Shown here piece after piece: positions 53,515 through 63,706 of a stretch of 64,000 nt of DNA. The translations under genes were made by a program, and so were the position numbers. A model generated the notes under the pieces. That model worked only from the letters and a program-made list of their open reading frames with translations, did no database searches and was not told where the DNA came from. Origin of the DNA: Desulfoluna limicola (lineage in GTDB: Bacteria; Desulfobacterota; Desulfobacteria; Desulfobacterales; Desulfolunaceae); the NCBI RefSeq assembly GCF_021654575.1, contig NZ_AP024488.1, positions 3,805,501-3,869,500 on the forward strand, written 5' to 3'. Numbering within the stretch: the stretch's first letter is position 1; each line of letters starts with the position of its first letter.

Positions 53515-55677
53515 ATGCAAAAGGACATTGATATTGAATCGCCAAATAAAATCTATGCGGATGTTCGTAGGATCGTACACGACATCATAGAAAAGCTTGA
53601 GGGAGAGTCCGAGGATTCACAACTTCAGAATGCAAGAAAAGAGAGTCGGGTGTTTTTGAATGAGATACATGGTCAAATATCGGAAGCGTTGGAATCACTC
53701 GAAGAGTACGCCGAGTGGGATACGTTTACGATTGCATTTTATGGGGAAACCAATGCGGGAAAGTCCACGATCATTGAAGCCCTTAGAGTCGCTTTGAAAG
53801 AGCAGTCTAAACAGGAAGAACATCGAAAATTCACGGAGTGGCAGACCCGAACCGGAATTACCGAAGAGCTGATCGACTCCGTACGGCAAAGCATTCTTAA
53901 TGCGAAACAGCAGTTGATAGAGTTGGAAGAGAAATTTCACATAGAGCAGGATCGATATCAATCTAAGAAGCAACCTCTGGAGAACCAACTAATCGAGATA
54001 GAAAGGGCCATCCGTGCCAAGAAAAAGGATGCGAGCTTCTGGCGTAAGTTGTTGTGGTTTTGCCACCCAATGGAAGAGCAACGAACGTTTCGAAAGCTGG
54101 TACGGAAACTGAGGAGCAACAAATCTGACGAAGAGCGCCATAAGAAGGAATATCATCTGGAAAAAACGAAATTGACGAAAGATTTGGACAAAGGAGAATC
54201 CCTCCACTGCATGTTGGAAAGACAGATCAAGGACACAGCCCCCAAGGCTGATGGTACCATAATTGGGGATGGGTCGCCCGATTTTACACGTGAAACCCGG
54301 AATTACAGATTTGACAGTGGATCTCATCCGTTTGCGATCCTCGATGTACCCGGGATCGAAGGAAATGAGTCCGAGGTAGTGGCGGAAGTTTGGGCAGCGG
54401 TGAAAAAATCACATGCCGTATTCTACGTCACAAGTAAACCCTCGGTGCCCGAACCAGGCACTCTCGAAAAAATCAAGAATCACCTTGGCTCCCAAACCGA
54501 GGTATGGACGATCTTCAACAAGCCAATCAATAACCCGATGCAATTGGAAACAGGTAACCTGGTCAGCCAGAGTGAGTTGGCGAGTCTCAATGTCCTGGGT
54601 GAAGAAATGAAGAAGCAGTTGGGGGAAAGCTATCAGGGGCGAATCGAGCTTAGTGCGTATCCAGCATTTCTTTCGGTCTCGGAGTGCCTCTTGCCCGGTT
54701 CTATAGATCAGAAAAACAAAAGAAAATTTTTAAAGAAGAATACAACTGACGAGTTGGGTAAGAAAACACACTTCGAACCCTTTGCGATGCGGCTCGGGAG
54801 CAGCATGGTTGCCGATTATCGAGAGAAGATCGAGACGTCTAATAAAAAAAAAGTGAAGGGTGTTCTTGAAAGGACACTAAGACAAATTATTGATTTGAGA
54901 ACCGTGAAATTTTCACCATTGGTTGAAACGCTTGAAGAAGAACTCAGAACAACTCAGAACGCCATAGACTCTACGACGCTTCATCTTCACAATTGCCTCA
55001 AGAAAAAGGGAAGGAGCTTGGTAGATGAATTTAAACAGAAAACACGAAAAGCTGTTTATAAACAGATTGATCATGACATCTGTAACGACATGTTCAAATC
55101 GATTCTAAGAGATAATATTTCAAATAATCAGGCTTTCCTGGAAGACGCATTGACATTAACAATGAGTAAGGAACTTGAACATTTTGAAGAAATATTATCT
55201 AAGATCGTCCAGCGTTTTCAGGAAAAGACTGAGGATTTATTTGATGTTTATGAAGGCTTTTCGAATGGTAAGTTTGAACTCAATATTCAACTGGAGAGCG
55301 GCATCGATGTGAAGGGGGTGTTGTTATCCCTTATCGGGGGAGCGTTGTTGATTTGGAGCCCGGCTGGTTGGCTGGTATTAGTTCCGGGTGTCCTTAGTAT
55401 CGTCGTTCAGCTTTACAAAGCCTTCCGAAGTGTTCTTAGTTCAAGTTATAAGAAGTCACAGCAAAAAAAGGCGACAGATGAGAACTTGTCAAAAATCAGC
55501 AGGAGCTTGAGTGATAATTTGCAAGATAGCTTGAATAAGGTCCTTCCGGTAATAGATAGTAAAATGAAAGAATTGAAATCAGCACTCGGACAATCTTGTC
55601 AAGATGTTAGGGATATCGAGAAGATGCTGGTTTCGTCTGAACGTGAGTTGAATACGCTCAATATATCATTGGAATAA
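53515..55677 (+). CDS. Dynamin-like GTPase, LeoBC-type
   Basis: A bacterial dynamin family member of 720 aa. The GTPase domain starts with the P-loop GETNAGKS (77-84); switch motif DVPG is at 277-280, and FNKP (near 335) stands where N/TKxD is expected. Between P-loop and switch is a large helical insertion (about 100-250). A membrane-inserting hairpin is visible at about 602-637 (GVLLSLIGGALLIWSPAGWLVLVPGVLSIVV), between two long helical stalk segments. It is paired with a LeoA-like gene 10 bp downstream, as in the E. coli LeoA/LeoBC locus (gene names by recollection). AAGGA precedes the ATG. Confidence 0.82.
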   Translation: MQKDIDIESPNKIYADVRRIVHDIIEKLEGESEDSQLQNARKESRVFLNEIHGQISEALESLEEYAEWDTFTIAFYGETNAGKSTIIEALRVALKEQSKQEEHRKFTEWQTRTGITEELIDSVRQSILNAKQQLIELEEKFHIEQDRYQSKKQPLENQLIEIERAIRAKKKDASFWRKLLWFCHPMEEQRTFRKLVRKLRSNKSDEERHKKEYHLEKTKLTKDLDKGESLHCMLERQIKDTAPKADGTIIGDGSPDFTRETRNYRFDSGSHPFAILDVPGIEGNESEVVAEVWAAVKKSHAVFYVTSKPSVPEPGTLEKIKNHLGSQTEVWTIFNKPINNPMQLETGNLVSQSELASLNVLGEEMKKQLGESYQGRIELSAYPAFLSVSECLLPGSIDQKNKRKFLKKNTTDELGKKTHFEPFAMRLGSSMVADYREKIETSNKKKVKGVLERTLRQIIDLRTVKFSPLVETLEEELRTTQNAIDSTTLHLHNCLKKKGRSLVDEFKQKTRKAVYKQIDHDICNDMFKSILRDNISNNQAFLEDALTLTMSKELEHFEEILSKIVQRFQEKTEDLFDVYEGFSNGKFELNIQLESGIDVKGVLLSLIGGALLIWSPAGWLVLVPGVLSIVVQLYKAFRSVLSSSYKKSQQKKATDENLSKISRSLSDNLQDSLNKVLPVIDSKMKELKSALGQSCQDVRDIEKMLVSSERELNTLNISLE

Positions 55678-55687
55678 GGTGAGTTAA

Positions 55688-57391
55688 ATGAATGAAACAC
55701 TTGAAGTATTTGAGTCGAAAAAACGTCAGTCCCATGAACTCCTTTCAAGATTGCAGGCATTTCTTTCTCAGGGCGAGGAGGCTGGAGCCTATATTGATCC
55801 CAGCTTGAAAAATAAGCTGGACAGTACTCTCAAGAATCTGAACGAAGAGAAGTTGAAGATTGCACTCGTTGGCGGTTTTTCCGAAGGGAAGACCTCGATC
55901 GCGGCCGCATGGATGGAAAAGTTAGACAAGACGACGATGAAAATCAGCCACGAGGAGTCTTCGGATGAAGTCAAGGTCTATCCTCTCGATGATGATTGTG
56001 TACTGATCGATACTCCGGGGCTGTTCGGTTTCAAAGAGAAAATCAGTAGCGACACACAGGCCATCGAAAAGTACAAGGAGATCACGAAGAAATATGTCAG
56101 TGAGGCCCACCTGATTCTCTACGTGATGAATTCCCAAAACCCGATCAAGGCAAGTCATAAAGAAGATTTGGAATGGTTGTTCAGAACATTGAACCTATTG
56201 CCGCGAACGGTGTTTGTCCTGAGTCGTTTTGATGAAATCGCTGATGTCGAGGATGACTGGGACTACCGGGAACATCTCAAGATCAAGCAACAGAACGTGT
56301 TCAGTCGACTCGACGATACCATTCAACTCGAAGAGAAGGAACGTGCAGGTTTGGCAGTCGTGGCGGTGTCGGCGAATCCGTTCGGAATGGGAACGGAGTA
56401 TTGGTTAGAGAATATTGATAAGTTCAAAGCTATGTCCCATATTAAAACCCTTCAGCAGGCGACTTCCCAGAAGGTAAGGAATAGTGGCGGGCTTCTCACC
56501 ATCGCTGAGGAAGCCCGAAATAGCATCATACGAGATATCTTGACTAAGCAGATGCCGCCAGCGAAAGAAGCCGATCGCATGATTGGCGAGGAACTTCGGC
56601 GCCTTGAGGACTTACAGTCGTATCACGAAGAGCAGCTTAAAATGAGTCATAGTCAAATTCGTGAAGTGAAAATCGAATTGCGTTATTTCTTAAGCAACTA
56701 TTTTGCCGATCTGATCTTGCAGGCGAAAGGCTTGGACATGAATACATTCTCCGACTTTTTTGAGCGCGAAGTGGGGGATGAGGGGATCATGATTGAAACC
56801 CGCATTAAGAATGAATTCGACAGTAGGATTTCTTCGGTAAATGATGGGCTTGGAAATCTGAATGCCAACTTAGAAAAGGATGTCAGCCATTATAATAGTA
56901 CCGTTACTATGCTCGGGAAACAGGGTGTAAACTATGTAATAAAGAGCAATATGATCAACAACAAGACGGTCTTGGCCGCTCGGGATGGGGTTGTTTCCGT
57001 CGCTAAAGTGGTGGGACTCGATCTTGAAAAAATGCTTAAGTTCCATCCATGGGGGGCTGTCAATTTGGCCAAGGGGCTTAATGGTATCCTCGCTTTTGCA
57101 GGGATTGCGTTCGAAGCATGGGATAGTTGGGCCGCACATAAAAAAGCAATAGAGTTTCAGTCCCTTGCTTCCAAAATGGACGAGAATTTCAACCAACAGC
57201 GTAAGGAGCTGCTTGCTTTGATTGATGCAAAAGATTTCTTTGAAATATTTTTTCCTGATTATGTAGTGATGGAAAAGAAATTGGCGGCATTGGCAGATTG
57301 TAATGATGAGCTACGATTGAAGCGGGATAAGTTCGCTCAATGGGTGCAGGTCGGTCAAAGAATCAGTCAGAATGCCAATTTATTGAACTAA
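55688..57391 (+). CDS. leoA: Dynamin-like GTPase, LeoA-type
   Basis: This protein of 567 aa matches LeoA of enterotoxigenic E. coli in length and N terminus (MNETLEVFESKK, KIALVGGFSEGKTSIAAAWM). The P-loop is GGFSEGKTS (62-70), the switch DTPGLFG (108-114) and the G4 region SRFDE near 179. The C-terminal half is helical (stalk), with a hydrophobic patch near 445-475 (WGAVNLAKGLNGILAFAGIAFEAW). LeoA is a bacterial dynamin originally linked to toxin-containing vesicles; in defence islands such pairs are thought to guard membrane integrity (family knowledge plus inference). AAGG and a 10-bp gap couple it to the LeoBC-type gene. Confidence 0.85.
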   Translation: MNETLEVFESKKRQSHELLSRLQAFLSQGEEAGAYIDPSLKNKLDSTLKNLNEEKLKIALVGGFSEGKTSIAAAWMEKLDKTTMKISHEESSDEVKVYPLDDDCVLIDTPGLFGFKEKISSDTQAIEKYKEITKKYVSEAHLILYVMNSQNPIKASHKEDLEWLFRTLNLLPRTVFVLSRFDEIADVEDDWDYREHLKIKQQNVFSRLDDTIQLEEKERAGLAVVAVSANPFGMGTEYWLENIDKFKAMSHIKTLQQATSQKVRNSGGLLTIAEEARNSIIRDILTKQMPPAKEADRMIGEELRRLEDLQSYHEEQLKMSHSQIREVKIELRYFLSNYFADLILQAKGLDMNTFSDFFEREVGDEGIMIETRIKNEFDSRISSVNDGLGNLNANLEKDVSHYNSTVTMLGKQGVNYVIKSNMINNKTVLAARDGVVSVAKVVGLDLEKMLKFHPWGAVNLAKGLNGILAFAGIAFEAWDSWAAHKKAIEFQSLASKMDENFNQQRKELLALIDAKDFFEIFFPDYVVMEKKLAALADCNDELRLKRDKFAQWVQVGQRISQNANLLN

Positions 57392-57451
57392 ATGATTCGC
57401 AAGATCTTTTGATCCTTTGTTAAAGCAAGCTACTCTGGCTGATCGCAGCGA

Positions 57452-57640
57452 CTATTCTAAAATGGAGAGCACTCTCTCTTCAGCGTTCGGGGAAGCCCCT
57501 TGCAAATACAGGACAAGGTCATCATCTCATGGATCGCCGTCGGCCACAGACACGATTGTAACTCCACCCCGCTTCATATCGTCGAGGCTCGTCTCCTGGA
57601 CCATCAGATCACGGCCTGAAGGCATGGGGAGTTGGCTAGA
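57452..57640 (-). pseudogene. Serine recombinase remnant
   Basis: On the minus strand the frame reads SGRDLMVQETSLDDMKRGG.VTIVSVADGDP, then a stop, then DDDLVLYLQ. The RDLMVQE...VSV..GDP pattern is that of the catalytic domain of serine recombinases/resolvases, just after the active centre. Both ends are missing and a stop lies inside, so it is not functional. It marks past mobility between the dynamin and Wadjet modules. Confidence 0.45.
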
Positions 57641-57652
57641 AGATTCGAATAA

Positions 57653-57880
57653 CCAGAAGCCTTAGCCAAAGGTGCCTACCCATGGTGCTATTGCCCACCA
57701 GACATACATAAACCGCATGTCCTTAGAGAAGAGGGACAGACGTACACATCTGCCAACAAATTTACAGCTGCTTCAAAGCAAACAATTATTGTTTTTTTAG
57801 AACTTACAGACTTTGTCAAGAGTATAGGTCTGACACCATTACCTGAGGTTCCGCAAATAATAAAAGAATCTACCAAGTAA
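57653..57880 (+). pseudogene. Orphan C-terminal coding fragment
   Basis: A 75-codon frame open from a stop at 57650 reads coherently (YPWCYCPPDIHKPHV, TSANKFTAASKQTIIVFLELTDFVKSIGLTPLPEVPQIIKESTK) but contains no start codon in a usable place. It looks like the end of a gene whose front was lost, next to the recombinase remnant. No family is recognised. Confidence 0.45.
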
Positions 57881-57904
57881 AAAAAATCAGCGGGTTGTGA
57901 TCAA

Positions 57905-59443
57905 ATGAACAATTTTTCTTTGGATAACACGCCCTTTTTTATGGGTGACATAACAGACTTTTTTCGTCCCTTGACCGGCCCCCATCGCGAGGCGGCATTT
58001 GTCTGTATTCGAGAGCTATTCCTGCGCCAGAACGGGCCTGAGGCTGATTACCATTGTCACTTAAGCAGGAAAGATCTGATGACAATCTTCAATCAGGCAT
58101 TGACCCAGGCTCCGGTCCTGGACGGACAGGATGATATGGATGCTGAAAAGCCTGTCACGGATCTTGCTCAGGAGATGCTTCGCCGCATGGTCAAATTCGG
58201 GTGGATCGAAGAGTTTCAGGATCCTTCATCACGCCGGCGTGCCTATCGTCTGACGGGCATGGGCCGGCGTTTTGCAGCCCCCTTTGTCCACATGAAGGAA
58301 GAGATCATCACCAACACCCAGCATACACGTTCCACAGAAGCGCATCTTCAAAATTTCATCCATGGTTTACATAATAACAGGATTCAGGTGGATGACCTAA
58401 TGATCGCCACCAAGCTGTCCCAGGATATCGTGACGGATTTCAATGATCTCATCGATGAGTTGCACCAGGAGCGCCGTCGCCTCACCTCCTCCATAAACAA
58501 GGAGATTCAGGAAGCACGCAAAGCAGGAGAAGCATTTCTCGATTATATGCAGCGGCGGCTGGTCCCCGAATTCAATACGAGATTCAGAACCGATTCCGTC
58601 GAATTGTACCGGGGGCGGATTTTGGAATTACTGGATACGCTCCGTGAACTGCCGAACCAGCAAAAAGCAGAAATCGAAACCCGGCTGCGGCGCTTTTACC
58701 CCTACCTGTACAAGCCGCCTAAACGCCCATCAATCTTTGTCTGGGCTCTGGAGCGGATAGAAAGACAGCTGAACAGTGCGTGCGATATCAAGCTGCCGGA
58801 ACTCAGGGAAGAGGCGGACCGATTTATTCGCCGCGCTCAGATTCTTATCAAGCATTTGGTGACGATCGCCTTCGGGGAACAGGAGCAGGATTCGATTTTC
58901 AGTATCGCCGCACGGCTTCGTGAACTTCACCGTGACGATATCGTCACGGTTCTGGATCAGTCGACATTGGAACAGAAAGTGGTTGAATCAGGACAAAATG
59001 TCCATGGGCTGTCATTGCTTTCTGAGCTGGAGATCAGCCTCATCGATCCGGGTAAAGTGACTCCCCCTCAGTTGCGGAACCGTGCCGCCATAGACAACCG
59101 GATCGAAACGGAAGTACCGATGACCCCGAATCAGAAGCGTGCCCGTTATATTTCCCATAAGCTTGCCGAAGCCTTTGCCGTGGATGAGAAACTTCTCAGC
59201 CAGGTTGCGATCAAAGCCCTGGCCGGGGGTGATCAGGTCCGGGCCTCAGAGATTATGATCGAGGATGTCGAAAGCCTGCTGGCGGTCCTGCATGTCCCGG
59301 TCCTTGGCAGTGTGGGGTCTTCGCAAAAGCTGTTTCGGGTAACCCGTGTGGGCCGTCGGTTTGAAAACCGTTTTTTTACCAGCGACGATTATCTGCTCAG
59401 CTATCTTGGAATGTTGCCGACAGAGGAGGCTTATTATGATTAA
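57905..59443 (+). CDS. jetA: Wadjet protein JetA (MukF/kleisin-like)
   Basis: JetA is the kleisin-type subunit of the Wadjet condensin complex. Of 512 aa, the N terminus (DITDFFRPLTGPHREAAFVCIRELFLRQNG) and a winged-helix-like part (to about 130, YRLTGMGRRFAAPF) are followed by a long helical middle and a C-terminal winged helix (VTRVGRRFENRFF). The low-GC gap before it separates it from the dynamin genes. It overlaps jetB by eight bases. Confidence 0.9.
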   Translation: MNNFSLDNTPFFMGDITDFFRPLTGPHREAAFVCIRELFLRQNGPEADYHCHLSRKDLMTIFNQALTQAPVLDGQDDMDAEKPVTDLAQEMLRRMVKFGWIEEFQDPSSRRRAYRLTGMGRRFAAPFVHMKEEIITNTQHTRSTEAHLQNFIHGLHNNRIQVDDLMIATKLSQDIVTDFNDLIDELHQERRRLTSSINKEIQEARKAGEAFLDYMQRRLVPEFNTRFRTDSVELYRGRILELLDTLRELPNQQKAEIETRLRRFYPYLYKPPKRPSIFVWALERIERQLNSACDIKLPELREEADRFIRRAQILIKHLVTIAFGEQEQDSIFSIAARLRELHRDDIVTVLDQSTLEQKVVESGQNVHGLSLLSELEISLIDPGKVTPPQLRNRAAIDNRIETEVPMTPNQKRARYISHKLAEAFAVDEKLLSQVAIKALAGGDQVRASEIMIEDVESLLAVLHVPVLGSVGSSQKLFRVTRVGRRFENRFFTSDDYLLSYLGMLPTEEAYYD

Positions 59444-60092
59444 GGATGCCCTCGAGAGCGCTCTTGATAAGCATGACGTCTCATCTCAGGATTTTCAGCG
59501 CGTGATTCACCGACTGCTTGGGTATCAGGTGATCTATCGTGGTGAAAGCCTGGTTGAAAATGAGTTGTACGACCTTTACTTTCGGATTCACGAACTGGTG
59601 GATGAGTATCTGGGTGAGATCGGTTTTACCGTTGTTCATCACCAGGAGCAGAAATATCTGGTTTGTTATCCACCCGGTGCCGTTATACCCGGCGTTGCAG
59701 ATGACCCGAACGGTTCTTCCGTTGCCAAACTCGCACGCAACCTTCAGGTGGAGGAAAAGCTGCTGCTCATCTCCCTGCGCCTGGAGTTTGAGCAGAAGCT
59801 GGCTGAGGGTGAACTGGACGATAAGGGAACAGCCTCCGTGTTGCTGGAGCAGTTTGTACACACTTACCAGAGTCTTGGTCACAGGGAGATGCCCGGAAAT
59901 GTTGAACTTCAGAAACTCATGAGGTTTTTCAAGAAACTTCGTATTGTGGAATACGAGACCTTGGGCGATGGCGAAGGCTATATAGGCATCCGGAGCACCA
60001 TCCTGGCCTTTTCCCTGCATACTGTCAAAGAGTCACTGGACCGGTTCGATGAGGCCTTGGAAAACGATCAAGTGAAAGAGGAAACGGCATGA
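59436..60092 (+). CDS. jetB: Wadjet protein JetB (MukE-like, DUF4194)
   Basis: 218 aa, the winged-helix KITE subunit that binds the kleisin. ATG at 59436 follows GAGGAGG in the jetA end; the longer frame from 59346 is jetA sequence in another phase. Segments ELYDLYFRIHELVDEYLGEIGFTV and KLMRFFKKLRIVEYE are typical. Its TGA overlaps the jetC ATG (ATGA). Confidence 0.92.
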   Translation: MIKDALESALDKHDVSSQDFQRVIHRLLGYQVIYRGESLVENELYDLYFRIHELVDEYLGEIGFTVVHHQEQKYLVCYPPGAVIPGVADDPNGSSVAKLARNLQVEEKLLLISLRLEFEQKLAEGELDDKGTASVLLEQFVHTYQSLGHREMPGNVELQKLMRFFKKLRIVEYETLGDGEGYIGIRSTILAFSLHTVKESLDRFDEALENDQVKEETA

Positions 60093-63000
60093 AGCTGCAC
60101 CGTATCGGGGTGATCAATTTCGGAAACCTGCCTAACCATGATTATGAATTCGATTCCGGTGTCAATATGGTTACCGGGCATTCAGCCGCAGGAAAATCGG
60201 TCCTGCTGGACAGCATCCAATCCGTCTTGACCGCCACGCTTCAAGGCGCATTCCAGTATAATCCGGGACAGGAGGGAACCACCCAACAGAGCAGAACTAA
60301 AGAAAGCCGTTCCCTGGGTTCTTATGTCCTCGGCTGTGACGATGGATATTATGCCCGTCCCAACGGGGCGCACTGCCACCTAATTGCTGTTTTTCGCCCC
60401 GATTCAGGCCGGGAATCGGGTCAGTCTTTTACAGCACTGTTCAGTGCGACCGCGCGCCTGGAAAGTTCCGGGGATCGCCGGGTGGCCAAGGAAGAGGATA
60501 AATGTATGGCCATCTTTTCCGGTATTGAACTCTCTTACAAAGATTTCCTGAGGAAAGATCAAAAGGAAGTGGTGCCTGTTAATGAATTGTCTACCCATTT
60601 TCGCATGCATTTACCGGAGATCCGCTTTGAACCGGCACAAACTAAAACGGATTACCTGTGCCGACTCCATGGTGCCCTCCTGGGCAAAGGGGTTGCAAAT
60701 AAAACCGAAGCGATCAATGCTGCCAGGCAGTGGTCCAGGTTTATGGCATACAAGCCCCAGAAAGAGGGACTGGATAAGTTTGTTCGAAACGAGATTTTAG
60801 AACCCGAAGATCTGGGGGAGGACATCAAACAGGTGTCCGGCATGATGCGAAACATCAACAGCCTGGAACAGGATGCCCGGCAAATTGAAGAAGCCGTCGA
60901 ACAGCTGCATCAGGCACGAACCGCATCGAAAACACTGATTCATATTCGCAATACGGATACCCTGTCCCTCTATGAAAATCATTTCAGGAACCGGTATCGA
61001 CTCCAGCAAAAGCATCTTGAACTGGAAAAGAACAGAAACAAGGCCGTCACTGAAATAAGATCCGCCCAAAGCGAGACTGAGAGTCTTGAAAAATCACTGA
61101 AAGAATTACGGGATCAACAAGTTAAACTGGAAGCTCAGGCCTTGGGCATGGACTCCTTGAAGGAAAAGAAACGGCTTGAGGAACGGATACAGGAATTGAC
61201 TCTCAAAACGACGAACCAGAGCGTTTCCCTGTTGACGGAGAATCAGTTGCGCAGTGATTTGCGGTCGAGTATCGGAAAGCTTAAGCAGTACCTTGACCAA
61301 ACCGACCCTTATATCCCTGGTGAAACCGTCAATGACTGGCAGAATAGATTTCAATCCCTGCTGGAAACCGATGACTGGGACAAGCTGGACCTGGGTGGCC
61401 GGATTCGCCAGGGAGACATAGAGATTCTGCAATCCCTGGCTTTCCAGGGTAAAGAGATGGATCATGCGTATCAAAACATGCATCGTGCATTTGCCCGGTG
61501 CAGGGAAACGATAGAAAAAACCTGTTATGCCATGGACGCCAAGCTGGAATCCATCGGAAGTGATTGTGACAGACTGTCCCGTGAAATAGAAGTCAACCGG
61601 AACGTACAGCAGGTGAGTTATCCCAAAGACACCGCCCGAGCCCTTGAATTGATCCGGAAAACTTACCCAAAATCCGATCCGCGGGTTCTCTGCGATCATG
61701 TGGAAATCAATGACAGCCGATGGCAGTTTGCCATAGAGGGCCTGCTGGGGAGCAACCGTTTTCTGATCCTTGTGGAGGAATCCCATGAAGCCCGAGTGAT
61801 GGACCTGTTGAAGAATCATGGATTGCGGCGCAGTGCGGTGGTTCAGGGATACAAGGCGCAACGGGACCTTATGAACCGCCAGCTTCCTGCACACTCCATC
61901 ATCGAACTGATGTCTTTTACCCACAGTATTGCCAAAGCCTATATGTGCGCACACTACGGACCGGTGGTTCAGGTGGATAATATCGAAACCCTCAGGACCA
62001 CGGGTCGTGGACTGATGGAGGACTGCCGTGCAAGCAGCGGTTACCGGATGTTTTCAGTTCACGTCAAACAGGAAGACCTGGTTTTCGGCGCAGAGGCCAG
62101 AAAACGGGCCCTGGAGCAGAAGATAGAGAATCTGCTCAAACTTAATCAGGAAAAGAACGATGTGGCCGGCAAACTTCGACAAATTAAGGAATGGAGGTTA
62201 CCGGCCCGAAAAGAGCGGCCTCCTCAGCTTGGTGAAATCACCCGGAACCTTGTGGAAACCTACCATCAATTGCAGCAGCGCCAAACGGAACTGGGCCAGT
62301 TGGATTTAACCGAGCATCAGGATCTATTGAATGCCATCGAGGTGACCCGTGAAAAAATCACGGCGTTTCGCAAGGAGCGGGATGATGCGATGAAGATGGT
62401 TTCCACCATGGATGAGCGACTCAAACAAGTTAATTCAGATATAAGTGCCACGGACAGAGAGGCAAACAGGGAAAAAAAGAGCATCGAGCGACATCAATCT
62501 TTGCTGGAGGTGTTCGAAACGTATTGGCCCCTGCTTAACGTTTCCCGGGAATTGGATCTGATCGAGCAGGCATGCACATCGAGCGGTGACTTACGAAACC
62601 AGTATGTTCAACCTATAGAGCAGCGTTCGACCAAGTATCAGATGAAGTTAAACAGCGTGCTCGGTGAATTCAACGCAAAGAGTCTTCGGGGCATCACCAT
62701 CAACTACCTGGAGACCGTCAGCCATTTGACTGAAGGAAATAACAGCAACCACGACGGGATTGTCGCGGGTTACATCCTGCTAACAAAGTTACATCGCGAC
62801 ATAGAAAACACCCATAACAAATTCAGCAACGATATCCTGGTGAACAAGAAAACACAGTTGGAAGGCATCTCTCATGAGTTTAAGGATATTTTTGTCAACA
62901 ATATCTGTTACCGTTTGAACTCTGCGATTGAGAAGGGAAAGACCCGCCTGGAAACCCTCAATCGACGGCTTAAAAACTACATGTTTGGAGAGGAATATTA

Positions 63001-63706
63001 CCAGTTTGCCTGGAAAATGATCCCCGAGTATGGAGAGTATGCCTCCTTTTTTCAGGATGTCAGTCATCGTGGAACCAAGGGAGAGTTGTTTTATACTGAT
63101 AGCTGGAGCGAGCATTCTCAGGAAATTTTCGACAGGATTCGCAGGCTGTTGATCAGCAATGATCCCAATAAATCTCGCCTTGAACTGAAACGCCTAACCG
63201 ATTACCGGAACTACCGGGATTATGACATCGTCAAGTATCTCGGCAAAAATAAGGTTTCCCTGAAGAAATACGGAACCGGTTCCGGAGCTCAGCTTGAGAC
63301 CCCCAGTTATGTGATCAAATCCGCTGCTTTGGGATCGGCGTTGAAGTTTGACGAACAGGATCAGGCTCTGCGTATGGTCGTGATCGACGAGTCCTTCAGT
63401 ACCATGGATTTTAACCTTACCAAGACAGTTTTGGACTATTTAAGCAATAAACTGGGGCTTCAGGTCATCTTTGTCATACCCAATACCAAATCCGGTGCCA
63501 TGCATGATGTGATCAACGTTCTTTACAGTGTGACCAAATCTCCCATCGATTATAAACGAGGAGAGCTGCAAACCATCGTTCATGTGGATCACACGGTCAT
63601 AAAGAAAGAGCCGGTCCGTGATCTTTTCAACAACAAGCGTGTCTCCATTGAAAATAAAGCTTATCAACTCGAATTTCTCGAGCATATGGAGGAGACTGTT
63701 TCGTGA
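60089..63706 (+). CDS. jetC: Wadjet protein JetC (MukB/SMC-like ATPase)
   Basis: JetC is the SMC-type motor that loads on circular plasmid DNA and extrudes loops. It has 1205 aa. Walker A GHSAAGKSV is at residues 30-38, and Walker B with the downstream D-loop in MVVIDESFSTMD (Asp1100, Glu1101). Two long coiled-coil arms lie at about 260-410 and 680-830, with a hinge part between. The architecture is that of the SMC/MukB family with a comparatively short coil. It is coupled to jetB and jetD by overlaps. Confidence 0.93.
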   Translation: MKLHRIGVINFGNLPNHDYEFDSGVNMVTGHSAAGKSVLLDSIQSVLTATLQGAFQYNPGQEGTTQQSRTKESRSLGSYVLGCDDGYYARPNGAHCHLIAVFRPDSGRESGQSFTALFSATARLESSGDRRVAKEEDKCMAIFSGIELSYKDFLRKDQKEVVPVNELSTHFRMHLPEIRFEPAQTKTDYLCRLHGALLGKGVANKTEAINAARQWSRFMAYKPQKEGLDKFVRNEILEPEDLGEDIKQVSGMMRNINSLEQDARQIEEAVEQLHQARTASKTLIHIRNTDTLSLYENHFRNRYRLQQKHLELEKNRNKAVTEIRSAQSETESLEKSLKELRDQQVKLEAQALGMDSLKEKKRLEERIQELTLKTTNQSVSLLTENQLRSDLRSSIGKLKQYLDQTDPYIPGETVNDWQNRFQSLLETDDWDKLDLGGRIRQGDIEILQSLAFQGKEMDHAYQNMHRAFARCRETIEKTCYAMDAKLESIGSDCDRLSREIEVNRNVQQVSYPKDTARALELIRKTYPKSDPRVLCDHVEINDSRWQFAIEGLLGSNRFLILVEESHEARVMDLLKNHGLRRSAVVQGYKAQRDLMNRQLPAHSIIELMSFTHSIAKAYMCAHYGPVVQVDNIETLRTTGRGLMEDCRASSGYRMFSVHVKQEDLVFGAEARKRALEQKIENLLKLNQEKNDVAGKLRQIKEWRLPARKERPPQLGEITRNLVETYHQLQQRQTELGQLDLTEHQDLLNAIEVTREKITAFRKERDDAMKMVSTMDERLKQVNSDISATDREANREKKSIERHQSLLEVFETYWPLLNVSRELDLIEQACTSSGDLRNQYVQPIEQRSTKYQMKLNSVLGEFNAKSLRGITINYLETVSHLTEGNNSNHDGIVAGYILLTKLHRDIENTHNKFSNDILVNKKTQLEGISHEFKDIFVNNICYRLNSAIEKGKTRLETLNRRLKNYMFGEEYYQFAWKMIPEYGEYASFFQDVSHRGTKGELFYTDSWSEHSQEIFDRIRRLLISNDPNKSRLELKRLTDYRNYRDYDIVKYLGKNKVSLKKYGTGSGAQLETPSYVIKSAALGSALKFDEQDQALRMVVIDESFSTMDFNLTKTVLDYLSNKLGLQVIFVIPNTKSGAMHDVINVLYSVTKSPIDYKRGELQTIVHVDHTVIKKEPVRDLFNNKRVSIENKAYQLEFLEHMEETVS

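Noticed and set aside
57417-57665. 82-codon plus-strand frame
   Set aside because: It is antisense to the better supported recombinase remnant and reads as Ser/Arg-rich noise.
60089-63706. SMC-like ATPase as chromosomal MukB or RecN/SbcC
   Set aside because: The fused order with MukF-like, MukE-like and a following jetD-positioned gene is the Wadjet arrangement; the coil is too short for MukB.
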